From positions 310,001 through 374,000 of the forward strand of contig JAMXDE010000036.1 of NCBI GenBank assembly GCA_026770025.1: a stretch of DNA of 64,000 nucleotides, given 5' to 3'. The stretch comes from Craspedostauros australis (lineage: Eukaryota; Bacillariophyta; Bacillariophyceae; Mastogloiales; Achnanthaceae). Below the pieces are notes generated by a model that saw only the letters and a list, made by a program, of their open reading frames with translations, was not told the DNA's origin and made no database searches. Positions 31,084-41,846 of this stretch are shown here, piece by piece (position 1 is the stretch's first letter; each line of letters opens with the position of its first letter). A program made the position numbers and the translations under genes.

Positions 31084-33006
31084 ATGGAGGTCGGCGGGAG
31101 ATCTCGAAGAAGAAGCGGCCATGGATCCATTTCTTCTCGCGATGATGTCGACATACGAATGAGCGCCAATTCGACATGCAGTGCTCACAATCACAGGCGT
31201 GCCCTGGTGCTGCTGCTGTTCATCTTGGAGGTTGCGACCACGGCTCATGCATTTCGGTCGCTGGTGCTGCCATCAGGCAAGTCTATCCGAGGAAGCAAGA
31301 CCGCTTACGAGCACAGGGCTGCGGCTGTTCTGCTTCTCGCAGGGGACTCTTCTTCCGCAGATGATGGCGATGATGATGATGCAGGACAAGAGAGCGGTTC
31401 CGATCTCTACAAGTACCAGTACAGAGACGAGCGTTCAGATCCATTCCGAGCGTCAGAGGGTATCTTTGGAAGCAAGGTTTTCTCATCGCCTGAACCAACA
31501 ACACCAACCACGCAATCAGTGCCGGTACCAGTATCAACGTTATTGTCATCATCAACATCGTCTCCATCTTCATATCCACGATCATTCACATCAGTCTCGT
31601 CATCAGTATCATCTGACAACGATGACAACGAGGATCAGGAGCTCATCCGTCCCCTTGGCGGTGGCTCAAACATGATCTTCGAGATGGCGCAGAAGTACAT
31701 TCTGGCCTGGGGACCTCCGGAAGGCAAGGATGGAAAGGCATCGACATCTGCGTCCAAGGACTCGCCGCCACAGAAAAGGCCCAGCAGACCAACCAATATC
31801 ACCAGCGCAGCGCCCGGACCCAAGCAAGCCCGGATGATGGAACAAGCGCAGACTCTCACGGCCACAACAAGGGTCCTACCTCGCTGGCATCCTCATCAGG
31901 GGGTCTCCAATGCCAACCCCAACTTCCGCACCCAAGCGCCAGCCATGAACAACCAGGGATACGCAAAATCCATGTGGCGCAATGTCCGCAAGCGCAACAA
32001 GCCCTCTCTGTGGAGACAGACGCTGCGCACCTACGACAGAATGACGCAGCTCGAACGTCAGCAGAATCGACAGCGAAAACAGCAACAACAGACCATGCAG
32101 GATCAGCACAATGAGCCGAAGCTCCTCATCCAACGCTCCAACACGCACCACGAAGCCGCCATGCTAGCATGCGCCAAGCTCGGAGATTGGCGCCGCGCCT
32201 TGCAGATCTACCAAACAGTCTACAAGATAGAACGTCTGCAGCTCCAACAACGTCAGCAGCAGTACCAGCAGCTCGCATCGCTCAATCCGACCACCAGAGC
32301 GTCCGCGCCCAAGATGACGAAGAAGATATCCATCACGGAGAGCATGATGGATTCGCTCGTTTATGCCTGCGCTCGTGCTTCGCGTATGAAGAAAGCAGAC
32401 ATCGCCGTCGTCAACAGCAGCAGCAACAGCAACTTGACACACACTAGCAGCAACAGTCAGAGCAACAGCACAATCATCAACCAAAGCATCAGTCAGGGCA
32501 ATAGCCAAGGCATCAGTCAAGGCAAGAACAACACTACAGATTCCGAACTCCCCCCATACTCCAGACGACAACCACTGGACATCATGGTGGCGGTCCTGCG
32601 TCACATGGAACGGCGCCACAGCATACCCGTCATCGCGCGACACGTCAACCCCATCGCATCCGCCTACATCGACATGGGATGCTCGAAAGAGGGTACCTAC
32701 ATCTTGCAGAACCTCCTCACCAACCGCACCGCCGGCGACGAACCGGAAAACGGGATGGACATCTTCAACATCTACGACGTCTGCGCCAAGAACAAGGGGA
32801 GCTACGGTCTGCTGGTCTCTTCCGCTGTGTCCTCCGGTGAGTGGGGCGACGCCGTGGAGGCCTTGGCGGAAATGACGGAAGCGGGTCTCTTTCCCAACTC
32901 AAGGCATTGCAACGCCTGGTACGAAATATCCGAACGTCATAGCAGGCCGAGGGCAGTGCGTAGTTGGAAGAAGAAGAGGGATCACAATTGGGTGGAGAGT
33001 TTGTAG
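31084..33006 (+). CDS. plastid-targeted PPR-like (pentatricopeptide/helical repeat) protein
   Basis: 640 residues, single exon, stop TAG at 33004-33006. A signal peptide (ALVLLLFILEVATTAHA) followed by Phe indicates import through the complex plastid envelope. A second in-frame ATG at 31159 would give a more usual, shorter N-terminus. Residues 60-350 are acidic, Ser/Pro- and Gln-rich linker. From about residue 355 there are helix pairs of PPR type: a block starting HHEAAMLACAKLGDW, later MMDSLVYACARAS, and GEWGDAVEALAEMTEAGLFPN near the C-terminus. An Asn/Ser/Gln insert (QGNSQGISQGK) interrupts the array. PPR proteins bind organellar RNA; RNA binding here is inferred from weak repeat similarity. 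Confidence 0.7.
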   Translation: MEVGGRSRRRSGHGSISSRDDVDIRMSANSTCSAHNHRRALVLLLFILEVATTAHAFRSLVLPSGKSIRGSKTAYEHRAAAVLLLAGDSSSADDGDDDDAGQESGSDLYKYQYRDERSDPFRASEGIFGSKVFSSPEPTTPTTQSVPVPVSTLLSSSTSSPSSYPRSFTSVSSSVSSDNDDNEDQELIRPLGGGSNMIFEMAQKYILAWGPPEGKDGKASTSASKDSPPQKRPSRPTNITSAAPGPKQARMMEQAQTLTATTRVLPRWHPHQGVSNANPNFRTQAPAMNNQGYAKSMWRNVRKRNKPSLWRQTLRTYDRMTQLERQQNRQRKQQQQTMQDQHNEPKLLIQRSNTHHEAAMLACAKLGDWRRALQIYQTVYKIERLQLQQRQQQYQQLASLNPTTRASAPKMTKKISITESMMDSLVYACARASRMKKADIAVVNSSSNSNLTHTSSNSQSNSTIINQSISQGNSQGISQGKNNTTDSELPPYSRRQPLDIMVAVLRHMERRHSIPVIARHVNPIASAYIDMGCSKEGTYILQNLLTNRTAGDEPENGMDIFNIYDVCAKNKGSYGLLVSSAVSSGEWGDAVEALAEMTEAGLFPNSRHCNAWYEISERHSRPRAVRSWKKKRDHNWVESL

Positions 33007-33693
33007 TACTCTGCATGAAAATAGAGCACCCTAGTTGTATGTACTGGCCCTCTTTCGAGAGAGAGAGAGAGAGAGATCTTGTTGTGGTGCCTCCCAAACA
33101 GTCGAGTTCAGTGCTGGACGAGGTTTTAGAACATGCGCTGCGTTGATACGACAATGGCCACGATACCAACGACTTGTGGGTCGCGTTTGTGCCACCTTGA
33201 CACGAACATGAGTTATTCCATTGAGTCATTCATGACTCGTGAGCATTCATGTGCTTGTTCGTTTTTGGCGATTTTGGCGAAAGGAAGAGTTGTTTCAACG
33301 ACGTTCCGGTTTTGATTTCTGGAAAATGGCGCCAACACGCATCATTCATCGCAAGTGTGCGGTTGTTGATGAGAACCGTCAAGCACACATCCAAGCATTC
33401 CACCGCAGTGCAGCCCTTGATGTTCTCGATGTCTTCCATCAACGATCGGCACTTCTCCAACTTGATCCATCGGAACTCCATCAGGAAACCATTCCATCAA
33501 CATCCACCTCAACATCCACATCCTCATCAACATCAACATCAACATCCACATCAACATCTGATCTACTCTACCATCGTCCATCACCGGTTGCATCTTACAT
33601 CAATCAAACCATCAACTCGGCCAAACCTTCGCGACGACAACCAAACACCAAGAACGAAACCAACCACAGCATCCATCTGGGAGACTCACCACC
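33007..33693. other. intergenic region and leader of the IST1-nuclease gene
   Basis: Contains the 3' end of the PPR-like gene with a GA repeat (33058-33074). The last 200 bases form an A/C-rich leader with CATCAACATCCAC repeats before the ATG at 33694. Confidence 0.55.
33496..33558 (+). repeat. CATCAACATCCAC-type hexamer repeat in a 5' leader
   Basis: Alternating ATCAAC and ATCCAC units for about 60 bases. A similar CATCAACA tract lies at 52205-52242 in the leader of the Cdc37 gene. Confidence 0.8.
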
Positions 33694-36112
33694 ATGCTGT
33701 GCCTCCCGCGACGCTTCAGCGGTCGCAAGCTGAAGCAAAGTAAGTGTAAAAACATCCTCTTGTGCGTTCTTCGGGTCTCTTCTTCGCACGTGCCCAATAC
33801 GAGGACATCAATATGCGAGCGGATGAATGGTTGGAACAGACCGCAACTACATGCGTTCCATCTCGGCGTTCACGATGCGGATGGTGCTGTGGCACTCTCT
33901 TCCTCCGGCACTCACATGTCTTCAGCACTCGCATGCTGTGATCTTCCTCTCCCTGTGACTGCGCACACTGCACACACGAACAGATGTTGAACTGGCAAAA
34001 TGCAGATTCAACACGCTGCGAAACAGGCGGGACGTGGAGATCCAAAAGACGAGAAAGGAGTTGGCGACCTTGATCAAGAAGACGCCATCGTCATGGCATG
34101 ACATCACGGACCCTTCCGCCACTGATCCATCCATACGCCGCATCCGCCTCCGGGCCGAAAGCATTGTGCGTCATCAGCAGATGGTCCTGGTCCTAGAACT
34201 TCTCATGGACATTTGCGACGTGCTGGCTGGTCAGATCCATCTCCTCAAGTCGCTCAACAAGTCATGCGTTCCCATGTCGACGCGCACGGCCATTGCCACG
34301 CTGCTATTCTCCATCTCACGACTGCCAGAGGACATCCCCGAAATGTACGCCTTGCAGGAGCAGTTCCGATTGAAGTTTGGACGCAAGTTCATCCGCCGCA
34401 CTTGCATCGACAACAACCAAGGGTTGGTCTCGGTCGAGGTTGTGGAGAAGCTCAAGATGATACCGCCAACCAATCATGATATCAATGCCTGTCTCAAAAC
34501 CAGCTTCGTCATTCCCACCAACCGCCACGCGAAATCCACCCACATGCTGCCGCAGTCCATGAACATTATGCAGGCGCACATGCAGGCGCAGCATCTGCTG
34601 ACCACAATGAATGGCAGCGAAGGACCGCGGCAGAAGGAGAATCCGCAACGTTTCACAAGGTTCCGAAACAATGCGTACGCTCGCAAGATGAACAGTTGGT
34701 TTCAACGCAGTCGAGCGAATATCTATGAAGACGGTCGCGACGACAAAAACGGGGGTGGCAATGGTGGTGGCAATGGTGGTGGCATTCACAATGGGCACCA
34801 CCGTAACGAGGAGCGCCAGAACGGAGCGCAGAAGCAGCATAATCAACCAATGCAGCACAAGCAACGCAAGAGAGGCGAGCAAGCGAAGGTCTCCTGGAAG
34901 GCCCAAACGTACAATCATCGTGGGGGTCATGAGACTCACGAGCACGATGACGATCACCATCATCACGAGAAGCACTCTGACAACAAGAACGCAAACATTG
35001 ACAACGACGAAGAAATCAGCTGCTTCCTGCCAGTTCCCATGCCACCGCCGCCGCCCCCGACGAATCCAACCTTCGTGAGAAATGATCAGCCACAAAACCG
35101 AAGGATCAACCTCTCCTCCGTCCTCGCCAAGCTGCCAATCCATGAGTACAGTCCCAACCCCAGCCTGTACGTCGTGTTCGACAAGCGCACCAACACGGCG
35201 ATCTACTCCATCGAGCAGCTGGATGGATGTCAGAAGAAGCCCGGTCAGGAGAACGTCAAACGCCCCACGACGTACTTCAACGATATTCCGCACTCCGTGA
35301 GATCGTCTGACTACAGGAACACGGCGTTCCACAGAGGCCACCTGGCGGCCGCCGGCAACCACGTCTCCGCCCAATCCAAGAACGACACGTTCCACCTCTG
35401 CAACATCGTGCCGCAAGATCCCATCATGAACCGCACAATCTGGAAGCGCATCGAGGATTTCACGCGCAACGTGGCCAAGACGGAGTACGAGCTGTATGGA
35501 AACTCCACCTTTGTCATGACGGGGACGTTGTACAACACATCAACCGCAGGCTCCGGCACACCAGCAAGGACGCCAACATCCACCATTCCACGCCAATCGG
35601 GAACGGACATTTGGATTCCGACCCATCTGTACAAGGTGATTGCAATCATCGAAGACGATATCATCACCAAGTTCGCTTGTTTCATCGTCCCCAACAACAG
35701 CTGCGGAGGTGGTGGTGCGGCCAATGCACATTCCTGCATCACGGAGTACCTGGAATATTGGTCAACGATTGATCAGTCCTCTGGCTTGGAGGTGTTCTCG
35801 CAGTACACGAACGAGGCCTGGATCCAAACTGCGGATCGCTTGTGTGAGCAATGGAAGAAGACACCATCCAGGAATGGGCCCTCATCGTCGTCCAAGTCCA
35901 ATCCGTATTCCACTTCGTACAAGGTGGAGCATCTGTGCACGATCTATTCCGATCTGCTGAAGGGTGGAATGTCAAAACAAACAGCACCACCGCTGTCGAA
36001 TGGTTCTCACCGTATGAACTTGCCGATTGCACCAATGACGACACCGCGCTCAGGAAAGAGGACAGCAACAAGAACAAAGGGAAGGGGAGCTCTGCAAGCG
36101 CGAGCGTTGTGA
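33694..36112 (+). CDS. IST1 (ESCRT-III) domain fused to an EndoG-type DNA/RNA non-specific endonuclease
   Basis: Exons 33694-33739 and 33984-36112 give 724 residues. The 46-nt first exon encodes MLCLPRRFSGRKLKQ; splicing creates the IST1 start (KLKQNVELAKCRF), followed by the RNRRDVEIQKTRKE helix, the IVRHQQMVLVLELLMDICD helix and a complete IST1 domain to about residue 195. IST1 binds ESCRT-III and the Vps4 ATPase in membrane scission. A disordered Asn/Gly/His/Gln-rich linker (about 200-390) leads to a NUC1 endonuclease domain (about 395-620) with HRGHLAAAGNH at 465-475. His468 matches the catalytic His of EndoG, Asn498 in MNRTIW its metal ligand, while the usual Asp of DRGH is His465. Both domains lie in one uninterrupted exon, so the fusion is not a splicing guess. 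No mitochondrial presequence or C-terminal MIM motif is evident. Confidence 0.9.
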
Positions 36113-36328
36113 AGCCTCGAGTATCGAGAGCACAGTAACATGTAAATGAATACACAATTGGGAACATATTCATGTATCCGTATATGCCTTGCGTTATATA
36201 TGCAATGCCCTTACCGACAATGCACGTGAGAAAGGCTCGCACGAAGCTCAACGAATGTACGATATTCCGCCACTCCACTCTGTGCTCAATGTTGTCAATC
36301 CGTGCTGCTACTATCGCTGGCGCAACTT

Positions 36329-38305
36329 TTACAAATCCTGATACTGCTGCTGCTGCGTCTTGACCGCACCCTTGGCATTCTTTCTCTTTTCTCTCCACTG
36401 CGCCTGGGCTTGGTGTTCCGCGAGTTCCGTGGCGAGGACCCCACCCGTGCGTTCGTTGATGCCGGAGCAGGCGAAGGATCCGACCAAGCTTCTGGCGTGC
36501 TGTGCCATGGAGCTGCCTATCGAGGCCACAGACTCGACACCTCTGGAGGCTTTGTGGGGTTTGCCTCTCGCCGAGGCGAAGTCGTAGTGGATGGAGGAAT
36601 CCGTGGATTTGGTCTGGTTGGATTGGCCCACGCCAGTAAGCATGGGCCTTCCGAAGGCATCCTCGGCGATGGCATTGTCATTGCCCTTCAAGGTGAGGTA
36701 TTTCTGCTTGTACGTTTCTGCCATCTCCTGCGTGCTGTTGAGCTTTTCCTCCCATTCCTGTGAGTATGAAGTAGTATGAATGAAGAAGAGTTGAAGATGA
36801 TGGATTTAGTGTGAGACTGTGCGTGGCATGAAGATGATGAATGTTGAAACAAATAAATATTGAGGCCATGTCGCTTGACTTACCGCTCTGGCCAATAGAT
36901 ACTCGACCTTGTACTTTCCGAGATTGTGCTCGAGGCGTTCCTCATTGCGCAGCTGCAACTTCTGCGCGTCGCTGAGGGCGGACCAGAATCGTTGCGAGAT
37001 GTTGCGGACGGGCGTGTTGTCGTAGATGGGGGCGCTGATGACCTCCTTCATCTCCTCGACCAAGGAGTTGAGGGCCTCCTCGCTGGACTGGACGACGCCT
37101 GCCTGACCGGTGGAACCGTTCATGGAGGGATGTCCCTTGGGTTTGGAGAGGACGACGTCGGCGCGCTTGGATGGATCCGGGAGGGGTACCTTGCCCGCCC
37201 GCATTCCCGATCGCAGGACGTCGTCCATGGCGTACCTGAGGATGGCGCAGGCACGGTCCGGCGGCATGGTCTTGGACCTCTCCAAGCTGAGCTGGAGGCG
37301 CGCGCGGTGGTCGCTGTCCACGGGGAGGAGGGAGGAAGCGGACTGGCAGGCATGGGAAAATAGCGCGAAGCACTCGTCGTGCTGGTTCTGGCCCCTGAGG
37401 GTGGTGCCCTCGCGGATGGCCTTGGTGAGACAGTCCTTGACGTCCTGATCGACGAACTCGTCGATCCGCATGTTGGCGGGGTTGGATCCCGCAGAGTTCG
37501 GCGTGCTGACGAAGGGCACGATGCCGCCGTAGTCATCCTCGCCGCCCGCCCCTACGGCCGCCAGCTGCTGCTTGAGGGCGCTGATCTCCTCCTGGCTTTT
37601 GGAGGCCTCGAAGGCCGCACCCTCTACATGCGCTGCTTCCACGACATGCTGGAATAGCTTCTGCACGTCCGAGAAGGCATCGATGATGGCCTCCCCCATG
37701 ACGTCGTATCCCGAGTCGTAGTGCTCCATGAGCTTCTCAGCGATCGCCAGCAGTCCATCCTCGTGTCCCGAGAGCGCGTCCACCAGGAGCTCCGTCGAGA
37801 CGACCGGTTCCTGCTGCTCCTGGTCGTTCTGCCTGGATCTGCGAGATGGCGACTGTGCGGATCTGGGCGTTGCTGCTGCCATTGCCCCGTCGTGGTTGTT
37901 GCCTCCTGCTGTGGGCGTGTTGGTGCGTGGGGTGGCTGCCTGCGGTCGCGTTTGATGTGCCATGTGAGACGAGCTTCCATGCTGGCCGTCTGCGGCGTTG
38001 TTGCCGTTGCTGTTGCCACTGCTGTTGCCATTGCGAGACCGGCCAGCAGATTGGGAACGATAGGCGGAGGAGGCGGAAGGCGATGCCATCTGTTGTTGTT
38101 GTTGCTGCTGCTGCTGTTGATTGGATGGCGTACCTGAGGCAGCTCCTTGTGCAGCTCCTTGTGCAGCGCCTGGCGCAGGGTCCATCTTGCGAGAGTACTC
38201 CCTTGCACGCTCCATCACGGAAGACCTCGATGACTGCGTCGAACGGTACGAAGTGGCCGATCTCATTTCGGAGCCTCCAGTCGGAGTGGTTGCCATTGTT
38301 GCCAT
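36329..38305 (-). CDS. 616-residue helical/coiled-coil protein, unknown function
   Basis: Exons 36884-38305 and 36329-36757 with a 126-nt GT-AG intron (donor GTAAGT, phase 0) give 616 residues. The start MATMATTPTGG follows an A-rich leader. Residues 1-165 are disordered, with GAAQGAAQGAA repeats and a poly-Gln run. The central part (about 170-470) is helical, with an acidic helix around LVDALSGHEDGLLAIAEKL and a TPR- or MIT-like helical region around QHDECFALFSHACQ. The splice joins EYLLARA to EWEEKLNSTQEM, continuing a coiled coil. The tail is Gln-rich. No catalytic motif and no family name was recognised. It converges with the IST1-nuclease gene, 216 bp between stops. Confidence 0.75.
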
Positions 38306-39623
38306 AATCTCCTGCTTCTGCTTCTGTTTGTGCTTCTGTGCTGATCTGGTTGCAAGCAATGCGATGTGCTCTATCGTGCTCTATCGTGATCAATCGCAAC
38401 CGCTTTGTGCTGCCTGTCCAACTCAACTCAACTGAACTCAACTGAAATCCTGAACACAAAGTTGATGATACGGAATGATGACAGAGCACTTCTGAGCCTT
38501 TCCCTGGATGCTCTCTCTCTCTCTGTGTCTGTGTGTGGAGTGTGACAATTGTCCTTCCACACTTGATACTTGATTCAGTGCTCTCCAAGTACTACTATTC
38601 CTCCTATCTTGCTACTATTCTATATCTTGCTGCTATATGTCGCAGTGTTGCTATGTCGCAGAGTTGGCGCGAAACTGCTACCGATAATGCGAACGTGGAT
38701 GCGGACCTTCCTTTTCTTTCGAACTCGGGTGTGAGAACGACAAGGCTTGTTGATTGTATCTGTCGTCACTCCTCCTTGCTGCTTCTCAGAATGTTGTTGA
38801 TGATGTTGATGGTGGTGATGATGTTGATGAGGACAGGAAGGATGGAGATGTTGGGGATACTGGCGATTTTGATGTGTCTCCGTTTCCTGAGCCACGCTCC
38901 TCTCTGGTACTCTTGCGCTGCCCTGCGCCGCGCTGTTCTACTACTACTCACACTCCATTGTTCTGCGCCTTGTTGCTGCCACTTTCCCGTTTTTCGAATG
39001 TTGTCATTTCTTCGTTCCGAAATGTTTTTTGTCGACGCCAGTCACTTTGGTCGATCATTGGACAGAGAAATGCGCTGTGTGGCGAGCACGTTCGGCCTCG
39101 TCAACTCACACGCGTATTAATTGAACTTATTCGCATTTGTATACAATTCAATGATCTCACCACCAACAAAGATCGACCGGCGTGATCGTGTTTCGTCTCC
39201 TCCCAAGAATCAATCGAGTCGTGTATCAACTTATGAATTGAGTACGACTACTGTGATCATTCGGTTCGCTCTTCCAATCGACCAACTCGAACTTCACCTT
39301 CCGAAGTCACAAAAAGCAAATGTCTTTCTTGGCGTGTCGTTCTTGGTGGTTGTTGTTGTCGTTGGTCATGGTGGGTGCAGGGTTGCGCGCGAACATCAAT
39401 GTCTTGTTTCCAACGGATCCCTGCATCCGCATCTGTATCTACATCCGTGCTCTTGCTCTTGCTCTTGCTCTTCATCCTGTTCTTGTTCTTGGTATGGTCT
39501 CGCGCCAAGTTGCAAACATCATTCCACCATTCACCACTCTTGCATGAGTGCGAGATAATACTATCCTCTATTCTTACAATATAGAATAGTATTGTATTGT
39601 AACATATTATACTATTGTGCACA
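38306..39623. other. intergenic region between divergent genes
   Basis: No supported gene. It contains AACTCAACTGAACTCAACTGAA repeats near 38423-38445, a GATGTTGATGGTGATG tract near 38800-38830, and an AT-rich stretch with inverted words ATACTAT/ATTCT and AGAAT/AGTAT at about 39558-39593 just before the glycosyltransferase start. Confidence 0.5.
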
Positions 39624-41538
39624 ATGGTGATGACTAAATCCCCAGACAAGAGACGGGCGGCGAGGAGGGGAGGCCGTTCCGCGAAACCGACGCCTGCCTC
39701 GATCACCGCGGGCATCGGCAGGAACCCCATCTTCCTGGTGCTCACCTTGCTCACGGGCCTGGCGCTCACCGTCAGCTTCTACCTCGTGCTGCAGCATGAC
39801 AGGCTCACGGGCGGTGTTGCGAATGCTGTGCAGGACGCGGACGATGTCAGCAAGCAGCGGATCATGCAGCAGGAGCAGCAGCGGCCTCAGCAGACGGATG
39901 CGCAGATGGAGCCCACCATCCCCTATCTGCCGCCCTTCGCGGAGATCCCCAACGCGCAGCAGCTCAAGGAGGACACGCTGCACAACAACAAGCCCACGCT
40001 GCCGGGCATCGCGGTCATCCTGTCCGAGTTCATGCAGGCGCTGCATCTCTCCAACAAGCGCAACTCGGAGATCCAGGCCAAGAAGCACCAGTTCCAGCAG
40101 TCCTTCTACGACCTCGCGAGGGAGTACCTCGTGCCCTTCGAAGCAGCCTACCGCGGCAGGTCCATCTTCCCAGTGCGCGAGGACGGCTCCATCTTCATCT
40201 CGCTGGCGGCCTTCCGCGAGCACCTCCTCGCGCAGACCATGAAGAGCGCCTTCGATCAGGCGGAGTTCCCAAACAACATATACTTCGGCGCCATCGTGCA
40301 GAACTGCTTCGGAACGGACGGCGAGCAGTGCCGCACGGGCATGCAGGTCATCGGCAAGAACGACAAGGGCCGCGACATCGCCAAGATATCCGACGCGCCG
40401 CCCGACAAGAACGGCGTGGAGGAGTTCTGCACGGACCCGGCCTACTCCAAGTACTGCGAGTCCGGACAGGTCCGCGTCATCTACATGCACGAGACCGACG
40501 CCCTGGGACCCGCCGTGGCGCGCTACTACGCCAGCAAGCTATGGGGCGGCGAGACATACTTCATGCAGATGGACAGCCACCTAGAGTTCGCGGAGCACTG
40601 GGACACGCAGTACACGGAAGAGGTCCGGGCCTCCAAGAACTACCCAAAGTCCATCCTCAGCGCCTACCCGCCGGGATTCCAGGACTTTGGCAAGTACCAG
40701 GGCGGCACGCCGGGTGCCCGTCTCTGCTTCTGCTCCTTCTCCGACAACGCCGTCGAGCGTCATATCATCCGCATCAACACCAACGGCCGTTCCAACGTAG
40801 ATGCCCCGCGTCCCACGCAGATCGCCTTCATCGCGGCAGGTTTCTTCTTTGCGCATGCCTCCTTCCTCACCGACGTTCCCTTCGATCCCTACCTGCCATG
40901 GTGCTTCATGGGGGAGGAGATCGCGTTGTCCATGCGGGCCTGGACGGCAGGTTGGAACATATACGCGCCGCGGCGCAATCTCATTGCTCATCAGTATCGT
41001 CCGGTACGTTTGCCATTATCATTTTGAGTGTTTGGGAGTTACTGTGGAAGCTTGGGTTGGTTGAAATTACTCCACCCAACGGTGTACTTGCGGGGGAGAA
41101 TGTGCGAGACTGGTATCCGCTTGGAAGAACACCTGACTGACCTTTGTCTCTTCTCCTTCTGCTGCTGCTCTGTCTATTGCTTCGTGATTCCCTGTACTCT
41201 CCTCCATCCCATCGTGCATCCAACACACTCAACAACCACAGGGCCGACTGGGATTGCCCAAATTCTGGGAGTCCGTTGGCCGTGATTCCGGACGTCCCAA
41301 CCTCAACACCATGCTCCAGGGCAGCGTCATCCGTCGCGTCAAGCATCTCGTCGGATACCCGGAGGAATCCAAGAGCACCATCGAGGGTGACGGGGATGGC
41401 AACGTCCTCATGGAGTACGAGCACTACGGCCTCGGAACGGTGCGCACCAGAGAACAGTACCTGGAACTCACGGGCATCGATCCAGCTGAAAAGAAGTGCC
41501 ACAGCATGAAGTGGTGCAGTAAGGGAGAGCTTGAATAA
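39624..41538 (+). CDS. GlcNAc-type glycosyltransferase, type II membrane protein
   Basis: Exons 39624-41003 and 41242-41538 with a 238-nt GT-AG intron in phase 0 give 558 residues. A basic N-terminus and a membrane helix (about 33-52) fit a Golgi or ER type II enzyme. The lumenal domain (about 125-540) resembles the GlcNAc family that includes the Skp1-hydroxyproline N-acetylglucosaminyltransferase of Dictyostelium. It shows VRVIYMHETDALGPAVARY, then YFMQMDSH with the metal-binding Asp317-Ser-His319, FFFAHASFL, and PWCFMGEEIALSMRAWTAG. The donor would be UDP-GlcNAc; the acceptor protein is unknown. In cytosolic Skp1 enzymes no helix is present, so the acceptor here may differ. Exon 1 is clearly richer in G+C, especially at third codon positions, than neighbouring genes. 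Confidence 0.87.
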
Positions 41539-41846
41539 ATTCGATAGAGCATAGTGCGAGAGAGAAATTAGCCATCGCATCATGTCGACCGAGGTGCGTA
41601 GCACGCTCTACTCAACGAGCAATACTGTTGCTACTGGTCTATCATGTGTACTGGTGCATACAATAGTTGAGCTGTGCTCCTGTACTATTCTACTATCTAT
41701 GGTATCATGGTAGACGACTGATAGAGTTCTAATAAATGTACCCACACCTCACTATTATGAAATTCCACCAAGATCCTCTCTCCAGAGAGAGAGAGAAAGT
41801 GAGAGTATGTACATACTCGTACTAGAGCGTTACAGAGCAGAGCACT
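41539..41846. other. convergent intergenic region
   Basis: 308 bases between the stops of the glycosyltransferase and coproporphyrinogen oxidase genes, AT-rich, with TACTATTCTACTATC words and a GA repeat at about 41785-41800. No gene. Confidence 0.6.
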
